64,000 nt of DNA from an uncultured Prevotellaceae bacterium (GCA_900320845.1 ONTS01000007.1:1-64000), one strand, 5' to 3'. Positions 46,501-54,835 are shown, counted from the stretch's first letter. The notes: a model not told the origin generated them from the sequence alone. A program made the numbers and translations.

Positions 46501-46748
46501 ATAAAATAGGCATTAGATGGGCTATTGGTATTTTTAATTATACACAAAGAACTACTTCCCACATCAATGAATAGCCCATTGGGGTCAGTAGAGTCATAAA
46601 GGTACTCCAATCCAGAAGCGTTATCCTTTACCAGAATGATGTTACTTTTACTCGTTGCACTAACGAAGGTAGTACCCTCAGGCTCGGTTTGAGCCTGCAG
46701 GGCTATCGGCAACAGGGCAAAGAGAGATAATAAAATTCTCTTCATCAT
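43527..46748 (-). CDS. Leucine-rich-repeat surface protein, C terminus apparently truncated
   Basis: About 1073 residues with a signal peptide (ILLSLFALLPIALQAQ). Many irregular leucine-rich repeats (LEELDLSKNTKLTTVNF, LEALNLSGTHISTLNV, IEELDLSNNSNLSIIQI) cover roughly residues 130-720. A non-LRR region ends WEFDYLGWENLR. The last 17 or so residues (GTDFCLIIPFFFC...) are hydrophobic and out of character, and no 'NGKKVxxK' tail is present, so the end looks lost. The ATG at 46748 (or 46745) starts the signal peptide; the frame opens at 46784. Base composition is more AT-rich than its neighbours. Confidence 0.75.
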   Translation of the reverse strand: MMKRILLSLFALLPIALQAQTEPEGTTFVSATSKSNIILVKDNASGLEYLYDSTDPNGLFIDVGSSSLCIIKNTNSPSNAYFMKDAGLRPNWRQNYNANNARWYKTALDSYSIVDKGNKGPVTYKGVEYFRNITTLKVTATSTLEELDLSKNTKLTTVNFASNNLTTLVLLDISNTKLSSIPLSGNLWYYITNLYANNCPNLTSSVSLQNAANLRVAEFENSPITALTLPTAKGKLEALNLSGTHISTLNVTDYNVLSELKLNNCHNFTSGIGLPSQTMCFRLLELQNTNLGRFYTHATPLDLTSYPILLSLEGILVFDNEGGDGFIAYYNENLQGENPDGNILIHNNYLEEYTYAPVGHVESIDFSEDGDFYMPRLKKLHVIGDVDLVIIPSDRTVFDITAENAPNLTVDLSTQTRLKELFVEDVPTLDVSGCTALQKLAYTGPESKNLILSENNTAITDINLSYSGIEEFDISGGIIPNLTTLRTSFSLLKKLNVSDHTKLANLILIPNESERPEEMSSKEWSELFVLEELNISGCTALPERYNPSFSDDWKYFCNLKKVIARNCRFSTFQLYNSLIEELDLSNNSNLSIIQISQGKLIGKNGDIKIDNCPMISNFTAHRHHWESLDFLLVPSEHRLQEHIDMLEVLQVNGGTYTIRNELTKGGTTLSIPRSDDLIYTTRLRELNLNYVKQGVFRKLLCEDNLLTQLDLTHIGPYLRYLMCARNMLTTLDLHMLPKELTTDDSEKTGPIKLFYQSNWSPQVGYISTEIIRAQGSDEDQDNIEAVRRKDWLALLMVNGGYTHKFDNEVKLYPNLYHARNNGTAITTESNPWMCTVAQANSIDKFSGCNFDASRYDENQQYLFIHSAGTLIDEQGWKDHELDGKVVIGKFNTGFNQNVDENNVPILGSNGEIEPVNTATAEFPNTLCKPHIEVRMHLWPHILTINPATNALNTVTNKKAGYYSSTLILDYDAMIPEGVQCYFIEGLMTKKIESNENVNVMFKTALFGKGGNEEGVNHVLPANTPVYIRSDKDPGLYDFQPLWEFDYLGWENLRGTDFCLIIPFFFCHTSSGFG

Positions 46749-46831
46749 AATCTGTTGTCGATGAAGTTGATAGAACTTTTTCATACTGTTAGTATTTTAT
46801 TTGTTATTTGTATCTGTCGTCATTCACAAGT

Positions 46832-46880
46832 ATAGCTGTTTGCCGAAACCCCTTAAAGTGCGGTCACAGCGAACAGCTAT
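46832..46880 (-). promoter_or_regulatory. Inverted repeat in the LRR gene leader
   Basis: ATAGCTGTT (46832-46840) pairs with AACAGCTAT (46872-46880) in the predicted 180-nt untranslated leader. A regulatory role is only a possibility. Confidence 0.3.
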
Positions 46881-46935
46881 GGCGGTGGCACAATTCGGGG
46901 CAGCATCATACCAACATAACATACTTATGAGTTTG

Positions 46936-46966
46936 CAAAGATAAGGACTATTAAAAAAAAAACAAA
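46936..46966 (-). promoter_or_regulatory. Promoter of the LRR gene
   Basis: Minus-strand TTTTG (about 46967-46963), 19-nt spacer, TAtcTTTG (46943-46936). The remaining gap up to 47297 contains no recognisable gene or motif. Confidence 0.6.
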
Positions 46967-47297
46967 AAAGTACTTCAAAATTCAATAAACGAATATACGG
47001 AGAACACACAGAAAATCAACAACTAAAGGGCAAAAACGGGGTTAACTTAGAGGTTAATGGTTAAAGAGTATGCTTAATTTTGTCTCGCACTGAAGGTTTA
47101 AGTACGGATGGAAACGGATGGACATAGCCCCCCTACCCTACGAGGAAAAGTAGAGTTAGGAAAACTTCCTTGAGAAATCTGTGGTAAAGTTGTCAAATTC
47201 GCAATACCCGTGTACTTATAAATCTGCCATACAAATATATCCCTGATATACTCGCAGGAAGGCTATTGACTACGAGATACGCCACATTCCTCCTCTT

Positions 47298-49295
47298 TTA
47301 CACTTCAAAGGTATATCCAAATCCTGGTTTGCTGACAATATTCTGGGCATATTGTCCCATTTTCTTACGCAGTCGGGCGATGTTGACATCGATGGTTCGG
47401 TCGGTTACCACCACGCCTTTCCACACACTATCGAGGAGTTGCTGACGGGTGAACACCTCACCACGATGGGTTAGCAACAGATAGAGCAAGTCGTATTCCG
47501 TACGTGTGAGGTTGGCGGGAATACCGTCCACGCTCACTGCTTTACGTTCGGTGCGCATCACGAGCCCGGCATACTGCACGGTGCCCTTACCGAGGCGCGC
47601 CTCGACAACATTCATCACATAGTCGCCCACCTTCTCGCAGCCATTGATGATGTCAGTGTAGAAGGAACCAAGACCATAGGAGTAGTGATGGGTATCGACG
47701 GCTTGCAGGTTGTCTGCGCGCAACTTATTGCGCATGGCGTTGATGTCTGCCTCTATCTCTTCGGAAAGGGTGATAGACTGCTCGCTGCCACGCTGACCGA
47801 GGACTACAATCATCTGTGCTAAAGCCTCGTTGACAATGCGCAGCATCTCATGTAATGTCTCATACTGTTCTGGGGTGAAGTCTTCGCCCGTCTCGTTCTT
47901 ATGGCGTATGGCACGAGCCACGTGGTAACATCCGTCGCCGATGCTCTCCAACTCACTAATCTGGCGGAGCATGCTGCGTATCTTTACCTTAGTATCGTCA
48001 GACAGATGGTCGTTGCCCACCTTTTCGAGGTAGGTAGCGATCTCTATCTCCATGTTGTCAGCAATGTTTTCGTATTTCTCTATACGCTGGAACTGCTGCT
48101 CCTGCTCTTTGCGGTCGGGTTCGTCGAGGTAGGTACGCACCATACCGAACATGCGCTGCATGCGTTCAGCAAAGTGATGCACCTCCTTCTGCGCCTGAAG
48201 GACGCTAATTTCGGGCGTTGCCATCAGTCCGCTCTCTATAAACTGCAAACGCACGATCGCATCGTTCTTGACTTCCACCTTCTTACGCGGACGGATGACA
48301 TAACACACCAGACGCTCTATCTGTGGGATAAAACCGATGAGGATGGCGGTATTGGCAATATTGAAACAGGTGTGGAATGCTGCAAGAACGATACTGAGTT
48401 TCGATGCGTTGGCAAGAAATGCCTCCTGTCCGGTCACCTCGCGCGTCATAGTAGTGTCATAACCCACCCAGTGGCACACCTGGTCGACGAAAGGATGGAA
48501 GACGATGAGCATCCACACCACACCGAAGACGTTGAAAAACATGTGTGCGAAAGCGGCACGTCGTGCCTGCGTCGAGGCGGTGAGGGCGGCAAGGTTGGAA
48601 GTGACGGTGGTACCAATGTTTTCGCCCATCACCAATGCTATACCCTGATAGATGGGCAGAGCGCCGCTGGAACACAGTATCATGGTGATGGCCATTACCG
48701 CTGCCGACGACTGCACACTCATAGTGAGTATGCCACCCATGAGTAAGAAGAGAACCGTGGTGGTGAAACTCGAAGGGTCGAAGGAAGCAAAGAATCCCAA
48801 CACTGCTTCGTTCTCGCCCAGATTCATGTCCATACCTGTCTGCCGGAGCGTGCCTAGACCGAGGAAAAGGAACGCCACGCCGAAAAGGAAGTCGCCAACA
48901 ATGCGATGCTTGCGTTTGTATATGAGCAACATGGCGATAACGAAGGCGGGAAAGACGGCATCGGAGATGTTGAAGGTGAAGCCTGCCGACATAATCCATG
49001 CCGTGAGCGTGGTACCGATGTTGGCACCCATGATGATGGAGATGGCTTGTGCCAGCGTGAGCAGTGCTGCATTGACAAACGACACCGTCATCACCGTTGT
49101 GGCAGTACTTGACTGTACGGCTGCCGTGACAACCATGCCGGTGAGCATACCGGTGAAACGATTGGTAGTCATCGCTGCCAGCACATGGCGCAGGCTGGGA
49201 CCGGCAAGTTTCTGCAGAGCCTCACTCATCATCTTCATACCGTAGATGAGCAGTGCCAATGAACCTAAGAGCTTGAATGCTATAGAGATTGTCAT
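47298..49295 (-). CDS. Na/Pi-cotransporter-PhoU-winged-helix fusion
   Basis: 665 residues in one frame. Two NaPi repeats carry QSSTATT (61-67) and QSSAAVM (195-201), each followed by a GANIGTT or GENIGTT motif, with about nine helices in residues 1-335. Residues about 370-570 form a PhoU-like helical domain (RIEKYENIADNMEIEI, LESIGDGCYHVARAI). The last 89 residues (about 577-665, bases 47301-47567) match an OmpR/PhoB DNA-binding domain: RTEYDLLYLLL, FTRQQLLDSVW, DRTIDVNIARLRKKM, GFGYTFEV. The frame opens at 49406, but the transporter starts at MTISIAFKLLG, and a TActTTTG box at 49361-49354 lies upstream of the ATG at 49295. Confidence 0.92.
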   Translation of the reverse strand: MTISIAFKLLGSLALLIYGMKMMSEALQKLAGPSLRHVLAAMTTNRFTGMLTGMVVTAAVQSSTATTVMTVSFVNAALLTLAQAISIIMGANIGTTLTAWIMSAGFTFNISDAVFPAFVIAMLLIYKRKHRIVGDFLFGVAFLFLGLGTLRQTGMDMNLGENEAVLGFFASFDPSSFTTTVLFLLMGGILTMSVQSSAAVMAITMILCSSGALPIYQGIALVMGENIGTTVTSNLAALTASTQARRAAFAHMFFNVFGVVWMLIVFHPFVDQVCHWVGYDTTMTREVTGQEAFLANASKLSIVLAAFHTCFNIANTAILIGFIPQIERLVCYVIRPRKKVEVKNDAIVRLQFIESGLMATPEISVLQAQKEVHHFAERMQRMFGMVRTYLDEPDRKEQEQQFQRIEKYENIADNMEIEIATYLEKVGNDHLSDDTKVKIRSMLRQISELESIGDGCYHVARAIRHKNETGEDFTPEQYETLHEMLRIVNEALAQMIVVLGQRGSEQSITLSEEIEADINAMRNKLRADNLQAVDTHHYSYGLGSFYTDIINGCEKVGDYVMNVVEARLGKGTVQYAGLVMRTERKAVSVDGIPANLTRTEYDLLYLLLTHRGEVFTRQQLLDSVWKGVVVTDRTIDVNIARLRKKMGQYAQNIVSKPGFGYTFEV

Positions 49296-49744
49296 GTTCG
49301 TTTGTCTGTTGTTGATGGATGATACCATAAAGCCTTCCATGCTTTTGGCATTGCAAAAGTAACATCTTTCTGCTAAGCAGAGACACATATTGGGGTACAA
49401 TTTCATTACAATATCCTCCTCTATTCCTCTTTATATACGCGCGCGCGTGAGAAGGTGAAAGGAAGGCGAAAGACGGCGTAAACGCAACTCAAGTCTTTGA
49501 CAATAAAAAAAACTTACCTAAAAAAACTCACTCTCCCATTCTCAACAAAGTATTGACTTAAAAATACACACATCACTGATAGTAAGCGAGAAAAAAAAAA
49601 CAAAAAAAAAAAATGCAATACAAAAAAAAACCGTACCTTTGTCATCCAAAATTAAAGTTGCAATTAATCTATTTTAGTGCACTTATCAAAAAACACTCTT
49701 GAGTCTCAGGTAACACCTTGACTCTCGACTATCTTCAAAGAAAG
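49296..49744. other. Divergent 450-nt intergenic region, A-rich
   Basis: It contains a minus-strand TActTTTG box (49361-49354) for the transporter fusion, a 12-bp palindrome ACGCGCGCGCGT (49437-49448), and long A-runs (about 49505-49630) just upstream of the + strand TAccTTTG box at 49634-49641. The A-runs could act like an UP element or bend DNA. Confidence 0.6.
49634..49641 (+). promoter_or_regulatory. -7 element for the small protein/lipoprotein pair
   Basis: TAccTTTG lies after an A-rich tract with no clear -33 TTTG. The leader to the ATG at 49745 would be about 97 nt. Confidence 0.45.
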
Positions 49745-50026
49745 ATGAAAGACTTATATCAATCCATCCAAAAAAAATTATATCAGCGTCCTGAATCAGA
49801 GCTGATATCTGTAGAAGAAAACCTCATGCAAGCGTTTTCCGGTGGTGGCGGTGATGCCGGCGGCTGGGGCGGCGGCGAAGACTTAGGTGATGATGAAGAT
49901 GGCAGTGGCGGTCGCGAGCATGAATTTGAAGAAGACTTAGACTTTGAGTCACGTATGTTGAAACTTCATGATATGACACCATTTATCAAGATTTATAAGA
50001 ATCGCCGTGAAAGTACAGAAGAGTGA
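49745..50026 (+). CDS. Small Gly/Asp-rich protein of unknown function
   Basis: 93 residues from the ATG at 49745 (a TTG nine codons upstream is possible). A basic helix (MKDLYQSIQKKLYQR) is followed by a glycine- and aspartate-rich middle (AFSGGGGDAGGWGGGEDLGDDED) and a mixed-charge end with MTPFIKIYKNRRE. No signal peptide or known domain. It lies 56 nt before the large lipoprotein gene and shares its promoter region, so they are probably co-expressed. It is low-complexity, so a chance frame cannot be fully excluded, but placement and length favour a gene. Confidence 0.6.
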   Translation: MKDLYQSIQKKLYQRPESELISVEENLMQAFSGGGGDAGGWGGGEDLGDDEDGSGGREHEFEEDLDFESRMLKLHDMTPFIKIYKNRRESTEE

Positions 50027-50082
50027 TAACATACGTTACCACTCTTTTCCCATTATAATAGTATAAACCAAGATTATTTAAT

Positions 50083-52107
50083 ATGAGAGCAAAAAATTCT
50101 TTACTCACACTTGCCATACTGTCTGTATTTTTAGGCAGTTGCAGTGATGACATTACACCTACTACTACGGACAAACCTAACAGCAATATTAAGACTTATT
50201 TCCGTAGCGGAAGTAAAAATAGTAATGACCCCAGCAACACCCCTGGCGAAGGTCCCAACAAAGTAAGAGTAAGCTACGACCGTCTTTACTCATGGATGAC
50301 AAATGACCACATTTGGATGTATCACGAAACGGAAGGATGGGTACAAAATGACTGGTCCAATGTCTGGGAAGAGAAGCCTGGTGCAGATTTTGGATTCTCT
50401 GAAGAATGTAGCTTAGACGAATATAAAGTACGCTATACTGGTAGATCATATAACGAGGACTCTAAATACTATTCACAAAACAACTATAATGAAGTAACCA
50501 TTGCATCTGAGCAGAAACAGAATTTGCCAAATGTGTCCGATCACATTGCTGAGGATGGTGACTGTGCTGTAGCTACTGCACAGAGAACTGGAGAGAACGA
50601 GTTCATATTTGGCTTGAAACACAAGGCTCACATATTGGTATTTACTCCACGTGTCAACCTTAATCGTGAACCTGAAATGTGCTATATTAAGGAAATAAAA
50701 ATCACCGATTTGGATGGTGACACTTTAGCTGGCACATACGCATTTAACGACAATGGTTTGGTTATGGATGAAACTGTTCAAAATGCGTCCTCCACAGTCA
50801 TTTTCCGTCCCACCACGTCATCATCACTCTTTCAAGTTAAGAACGTAACGAGTGCCAAACATAACGCAAGCTATGTTGTTATACAGCCTGGAAAACACAG
50901 ACTGAAGATTGAATACACCATTGGCTATGGCGAGACATGGGCTGTTGAATGGAAAAACAACACATACGTATATAACACTAAAGCTGAGAATTATAAGACT
51001 TACACAAAATATCTGCCTGCAGGCACAAAAGATGGCGCTAGCGACAGTAATGTGGAATCTGCTGAAGAAAGCTATTACTCATTCGAGCCAGGAGCAATCT
51101 CCCGTATCTCACACAAATTACCCTACGACGGTTATGATGTGGAATTCGCCTTTGAGATTCCTTACGCATATTACCAGTGGGATGCCCGCGCATGGATATT
51201 CAGTGAACATGAAGGACATTGGAATGAATCTGGGACATATGAAAAAAATTATATAAAAGGACTTAACCAGATTTCTCAAACCAATGGTGTTGACTGTCAA
51301 AACAAAGGATTTATAGAAAACGCATATGTTAATAATGGAGAAGAATGGTATTGGAAGTGGCGTTGCCATCGTGCAGGTACAGACGAAGGACAATATAGTT
51401 GCAATCACACTTATAAAAATGAGGGTGAATCCATAGACGAAGACAAGATGAATGTCTCCATACCTAATGTGAATGAAATGACTTGGTATATGATGCACGG
51501 TGACGTACACTACGATAAAGACACTGAATGGGGACTGCAAGACTTCCGTGGAGGAGAAGCAACATTCCGCGACGGTAAAGCAATCTTTAAGGGTGGACTT
51601 TGGATACTGAGGAGAGAATATATCGCAGGGTTCAGTGCAGAAGAGGCTGTTGATAACACTGGCTCAAGTGCTGGTGACCTGACACAAACTTTCCCAGAAG
51701 AATTTATGTATAATAAGTATCCCGCACGATGGAAGAAGAATCCTAAAAAAGGTAAACCTGCTGAAAGTGAAATTCACAAGTATTTCTTCTTACCCCTCTT
51801 GGGTTGCTTCGAAGTTAAGAAGTATTCAGCGGACACTGAATATGTAGCCCCTGCTCAATACAGATTCGTAGCAGCACGCGCCTTCTATTGGACATCAACA
51901 CCATATATTTGGGAAGAAAAAGAGGGTCTTGACGCACGTTCTGCATACTACTTCTACTATGACATGGGATATAATTACATGAGTATCAGTGCTGCTGACC
52001 ATGTACAGGGTCTTAATAACAACCGTTGGCAGGGCTATGTTGCCAACAAGCGTCCTGAACACTGGTGGATAAAGGATAACCTCACATCAAGACAGTGGTT
52101 CCAGTAA
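50083..52107 (+). CDS. Large lipoprotein, fimbrillin-like or surface-exposed
   Basis: 674 residues. A signal peptide ends in the lipobox FLGSC, followed by a Thr/Ser/Asn-rich spacer. The mature part is rich in Tyr, Trp and Asn, with many short beta strands and a repeated style seen in Bacteroidales fimbrillin-like lipoproteins (for example FGLKHKAHILVFTPRV, IKEIKITDLDGDTLAG). The C-terminal third contains FLPLLGCFE and is rich in YYFYYDMGY. I cannot place it in a named family with certainty. It is AT-rich compared with the housekeeping genes and ends at a strong terminator. Confidence 0.65.
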   Translation: MRAKNSLLTLAILSVFLGSCSDDITPTTTDKPNSNIKTYFRSGSKNSNDPSNTPGEGPNKVRVSYDRLYSWMTNDHIWMYHETEGWVQNDWSNVWEEKPGADFGFSEECSLDEYKVRYTGRSYNEDSKYYSQNNYNEVTIASEQKQNLPNVSDHIAEDGDCAVATAQRTGENEFIFGLKHKAHILVFTPRVNLNREPEMCYIKEIKITDLDGDTLAGTYAFNDNGLVMDETVQNASSTVIFRPTTSSSLFQVKNVTSAKHNASYVVIQPGKHRLKIEYTIGYGETWAVEWKNNTYVYNTKAENYKTYTKYLPAGTKDGASDSNVESAEESYYSFEPGAISRISHKLPYDGYDVEFAFEIPYAYYQWDARAWIFSEHEGHWNESGTYEKNYIKGLNQISQTNGVDCQNKGFIENAYVNNGEEWYWKWRCHRAGTDEGQYSCNHTYKNEGESIDEDKMNVSIPNVNEMTWYMMHGDVHYDKDTEWGLQDFRGGEATFRDGKAIFKGGLWILRREYIAGFSAEEAVDNTGSSAGDLTQTFPEEFMYNKYPARWKKNPKKGKPAESEIHKYFFLPLLGCFEVKKYSADTEYVAPAQYRFVAARAFYWTSTPYIWEEKEGLDARSAYYFYYDMGYNYMSISAADHVQGLNNNRWQGYVANKRPEHWWIKDNLTSRQWFQ

Positions 52108-52146
52108 TCCGACAGCATAGAAGATAATCATCTTACACATATACGC

Positions 52147-52186
52147 ACATGCCGCACAAGACACCTTGCGCGGCATGTGTTCTTTA
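52147..52186 (+). terminator. Terminator of the large lipoprotein gene
   Basis: ACATGCCGCACAAG (52147-52160) pairs with CTTGCGCGGCATGT (52165-52178) with one mismatch, followed by GTTCTTTA. Confidence 0.8.
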
Positions 52187-52272
52187 TATTCCTCAATATA
52201 GATAACGACGGGCAGCACATCAAAAAGGCTGCAAAGCTTTTGGATAGCGAACGAAAAATAACTGTCAAAAAA

Positions 52273-52303
52273 TTTGTAGGTCCGGGAAATTGCTATACCT
52301 TTG
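52273..52303 (+). promoter_or_regulatory. Promoter of tRNA-Lys
   Basis: TTTG (52273-52276), 19-nt spacer, TAccTTTG (52296-52303), about 45 nt before the tRNA, the same layout as the tRNA-Ser promoter. Confidence 0.65.
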
Positions 52304-52347
52304 CACGCGGATTTCACCAATCCATCATTTTTCATGGTATTTATGTT

Positions 52348-52420
52348 GCGCTTGTAGCTCAGTTGGTAGAGCACCTGACTCTTAATCAGGGTGTCCAGGG
52401 TTCGAACCCCTGCAGGCGTA
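52348..52420 (+). tRNA. tRNA-Lys(CTT)
   Basis: The acceptor GCGCTTG pairs with CAGGCGT (first pair G-U). The anticodon stem CCTGA/TCAGG surrounds CTCTTAA, anticodon CTT. The T-arm is CAGGGTTCGAACCCCTG. CCA is not encoded. Confidence 0.94.
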
Positions 52421-52426
52421 CGAAAG

Positions 52427-52450
52427 AGGACTCACACGAGTCCTTTTTTG
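52427..52450 (+). terminator. Terminator of tRNA-Lys
   Basis: AGGACTC (52427-52433), 4-nt loop, GAGTCCT (52438-52444), then TTTTTG. Confidence 0.85.
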
Positions 52451-52590
52451 TGTTTTATCTTGTACTAAGATTCCGATCACAGATTGACATAGAAAAAGTT
52501 TTGACATAAGGACATATTGTTTTGTTCTATTGTCTTATCATCCGGTCGTGTTATTTTATTGTCTATGCCCCCGATCATTAACTTCTCCAC

Positions 52591-52640
52591 ACAACACCCA
52601 AAAAGCGGCGTCGGGATACGGCGCCGCTTTTGGGTGTTGT
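52591..52640 (-). terminator. Long hairpin after carbamate kinase
   Basis: ACAACACCC-A5-GCGGCG pairs with CGCCGC-T4-GGGTGTTGT, about 19 pairs with one bulged A. It lies between convergent arcC and tRNA-Lys. There is no U-tract beyond the stem, so it may act by stalling or protect the mRNA end. Confidence 0.6.
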
Positions 52641-52666
52641 AAGTTGTTGTAAGATAATGTATGATC

Positions 52667-53608
52667 TTATCCTTTTACTATACGTGTGCCTGTCTTTCCA
52701 GCCAGTGCTTCGCGTGCTTTCTCCAGTGAGGTGATGAGTGCTGTGGCTCCTTCGGTCTGGTTGACGAAGCTGATGCACGACTCAACCTTCGGCAGCATGC
52801 TTCCAGGTGCGAAGTGTCCTTCAGCAATGTACTGCTGTGCTTCAGCCAGCGTCATGCTGTCGAGATCTTTTTGGTCGGGTTTGTTGAAGTTGATGCTTAC
52901 CCTCTCCACTGCAGTGAGTATGACGAGCATGTCGGCTTTTAAGTCGAGTGCGAGTTTTGCACTGGCGCGATCCTTATCGATGACAGCTGCTACACCTTCA
53001 TAGTCGCCTTCGGCTTTCTTCACTACGGGTATGCCGCCACCTCCTACGGTGATGACGATGCTGTGCATGCCGACGAGTTGTTCTACTATGGGCAGTTCAA
53101 CGATCTGTGCAGGCATGGGTGAGGGCACTACGCGACGCCATCCGCGTCCAGCGTCTTCCACAAAGGTATACCCTGTCTCTGCCATGATGCGCTCGGCGTC
53201 TTCCTTGCTATAGAATGAACCGATGGGCTTGGTTGGATTTTGGAAGGCAGCGTCGTTGCTGTCTACCACTACCTGTGTAACCACTGCTGCGCATGGGCGG
53301 TTGATGCCGCGCTGTGCCAGCTCGCGCTGCACAGCCTGCTGCAGGTGATAGCCAATGTATCCTTGTGTCATGGCGCCACACTCGGGAAAGGGCATGGCTG
53401 GTGTGCCTCCACCGTTGTTGGCTGAATATTCGAAGGCGAGGTTCACCATACCCACCTGAGGGCCGTTGCCGTGACCGATAACTACGTCGTAGCCTTCTTC
53501 CACGAGGTCGACAATGGTGGATGCTGTGTGCTTGACGAGCGAGAGCTGCTCTTGCGGGGTATTGCCCAGGGCATTGCCGCCGAGGGCGATAACAAGACGT
53601 TTGTTCAT
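52667..53608 (-). CDS. arcC: Carbamate kinase
   Basis: Converts carbamoyl phosphate and ADP to ATP and carbamate, the energy-yielding step of the arginine deiminase pathway. The 313-residue amino-acid-kinase-fold protein has ALGGNALG at the N terminus, GHGNGPQVG, the GGGGIPVV turn, and DKDRASAKLALDLKADMLVILTAVE. It is downstream of the ornithine carbamoyltransferase gene (118-nt gap with an inverted repeat), and the two enzymes act in sequence. Confidence 0.95.
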   Translation of the reverse strand: MNKRLVIALGGNALGNTPQEQLSLVKHTASTIVDLVEEGYDVVIGHGNGPQVGMVNLAFEYSANNGGGTPAMPFPECGAMTQGYIGYHLQQAVQRELAQRGINRPCAAVVTQVVVDSNDAAFQNPTKPIGSFYSKEDAERIMAETGYTFVEDAGRGWRRVVPSPMPAQIVELPIVEQLVGMHSIVITVGGGGIPVVKKAEGDYEGVAAVIDKDRASAKLALDLKADMLVILTAVERVSINFNKPDQKDLDSMTLAEAQQYIAEGHFAPGSMLPKVESCISFVNQTEGATALITSLEKAREALAGKTGTRIVKG

Positions 53609-53644
53609 ATTTGTTTTTTGAGTTGACTTATTTTGCTGCTATAT

Positions 53645-53713
53645 AATAACAAGTTGACAAGTTGTAAGTTTCGCACGGGGCTATAACCTATCAACTTGTC
53701 TACTTGTCTTATT
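53645..53713. repeat. Inverted repeat between arcC and the carbamoyltransferase gene
   Basis: AATAACAAGTTGACAAGTTG (53645-53664) faces CAACTTGTCTACTTGTCTTATT (53692-53713), about 18 matched bases with a bulge. The left arm itself holds CAAGTTG twice. No U-tract follows on the minus strand, so it may adjust the ratio of the two products rather than terminate. Confidence 0.55.
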
Positions 53714-53726
53714 GTTAACTAAAAAA

Positions 53727-54719
53727 TTATTTCAGTGTAGCGTACATCACAGCCTTGATGGTGTGCATACGGTTTTCAGCTTCGTCGAATACTTTCGACT
53801 GAGGTCCGCGGAACACCTTGTCGGTAACTTCCATCTCGGGCAGTCCGAACTTCTTGTGGATGTCCTTACCGATGGTTGTCTCCAGGTCGTGGAATGAAGG
53901 CAGACAGTGGAGGAAAATAGCGTTGGGGTTAGCGTTCTTCATCACAGCGTCGTTCACCTGATAAGGCTTGAGGAGCTTGATGCGCTTTGCCCAGATCTCA
54001 TCGGGCTCACCCATTGATACCCAAATGTCGGTGTAGATAACGTCAGCATCCTTGGTACCCTTCTTCACGTCGTCAGTGAGGGTAATGGTGCATCCGTTTT
54101 CTTTAGCAATCTTCTTGCAGGTGTCGACGAGTTTCTTGTCGGGCATCTGAGCCTTGGGGCCACAAGCTACGAAGTTGATACCGAGCTTAGCACTTACCAC
54201 CATCAGCGAGTTGGCAACGTTGTTGCGGGCGTCTCCCATGAATACCATCTTCAGTCCTTTGTAGTATCCGAAGTTTTCTTCAATGGTGAGAACGTCAGCC
54301 AGCATCTGTGTGGGGTGGAACTCTGTGGTGAGACCATTCCATACGGGAACGCCAGCGTGCTTGGCGAGGTCTTCTACGATCTGCTGGTCGAAGCCACGGT
54401 ATTCGATGCCGTCGAACATGCGTCCGAGCACCTTAGCAGTGTCTTCCAGCGATTCTTTCTTACCCATCTGTGAGCTTCCGGGATCGAGGTAGGTCACACC
54501 CATTCCAAGGTCGTTGCCGGCTACTTCAAAAGAGCAACGGGTACGGGTTGAGGTCTTCTCGAACAACAGAACGATGTTCTTACCTGTGAGATACTTGTGC
54601 GGAGTGTTGGTGCGCTTCATGTGTTTGAAGTCCTTTGACAACTCCAGCAGATACTGGATTTCTTCGGTGGTGAAGTCCAAAAGTTTAAGGAAACTTCTAC
54701 CTGAAAGGTTTCTTGGCAT
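53727..54719 (-). CDS. Ornithine carbamoyltransferase (probably catabolic)
   Basis: 330 residues. It has the carbamoyl-phosphate motif STRTR (near residue 56), [11 protein letters not shown] (near 135) and HCLPSFHD (near 273, with the conserved Cys). The enzyme joins or splits citrulline, ornithine and carbamoyl phosphate. The adjacent carbamate kinase and nearby arginine deiminase argue for the catabolic direction (arcB), although an anabolic argF role cannot be ruled out from sequence alone. Confidence 0.93.
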   Translation of the reverse strand: MPRNLSGRSFLKLLDFTTEEIQYLLELSKDFKHMKRTNTPHKYLTGKNIVLLFEKTSTRTRCSFEVAGNDLGMGVTYLDPGSSQMGKKESLEDTAKVLGRMFDGIEYRGFDQQIVEDLAKHAGVPVWNGLTTEFHPTQMLADVLTIEENFGYYKGLKMVFMGDARNNVANSLMVVSAKLGINFVACGPKAQMPDKKLVDTCKKIAKENGCTITLTDDVKKGTKDADVIYTDIWVSMGEPDEIWAKRIKLLKPYQVNDAVMKNANPNAIFLHCLPSFHDLETTIGKDIHKKFGLPEMEVTDKVFRGPQSKVFDEAENRMHTIKAVMYATLK

Positions 54720-54772
54720 AACTGTTAGTTATTAGTAATGAATTAAAAATATAGATGTCTTTCTTCAGTTTG

Positions 54773-54801
54773 CAAAGATAATGCATAAAATGAAATCCCA
54801 A
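54773..54801 (-). promoter_or_regulatory. Promoter of the carbamoyltransferase-arcC unit
   Basis: Minus-strand TTG (54801-54799), 18-nt spacer, TAtcTTTG (54780-54773). The leader is about 50 nt. Confidence 0.55.
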
Positions 54802-54827
54802 GTTTTTTTCTTCTTTTATTTTTTTCT

Positions 54828-54835
54828 TAACTTTG
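54828..54835 (+). promoter_or_regulatory. -7 element of the flavodiiron gene
   Basis: TAacTTTG after a T-rich tract, divergent from the carbamoyltransferase promoter. The leader would be about 100 nt. Confidence 0.45.

Noticed and set aside
49437..49448. Alternating GC palindrome ACGCGCGCGCGT as a regulator site or Z-DNA
   Set aside because: It is a striking string but occurs once, and nothing else supports a function.
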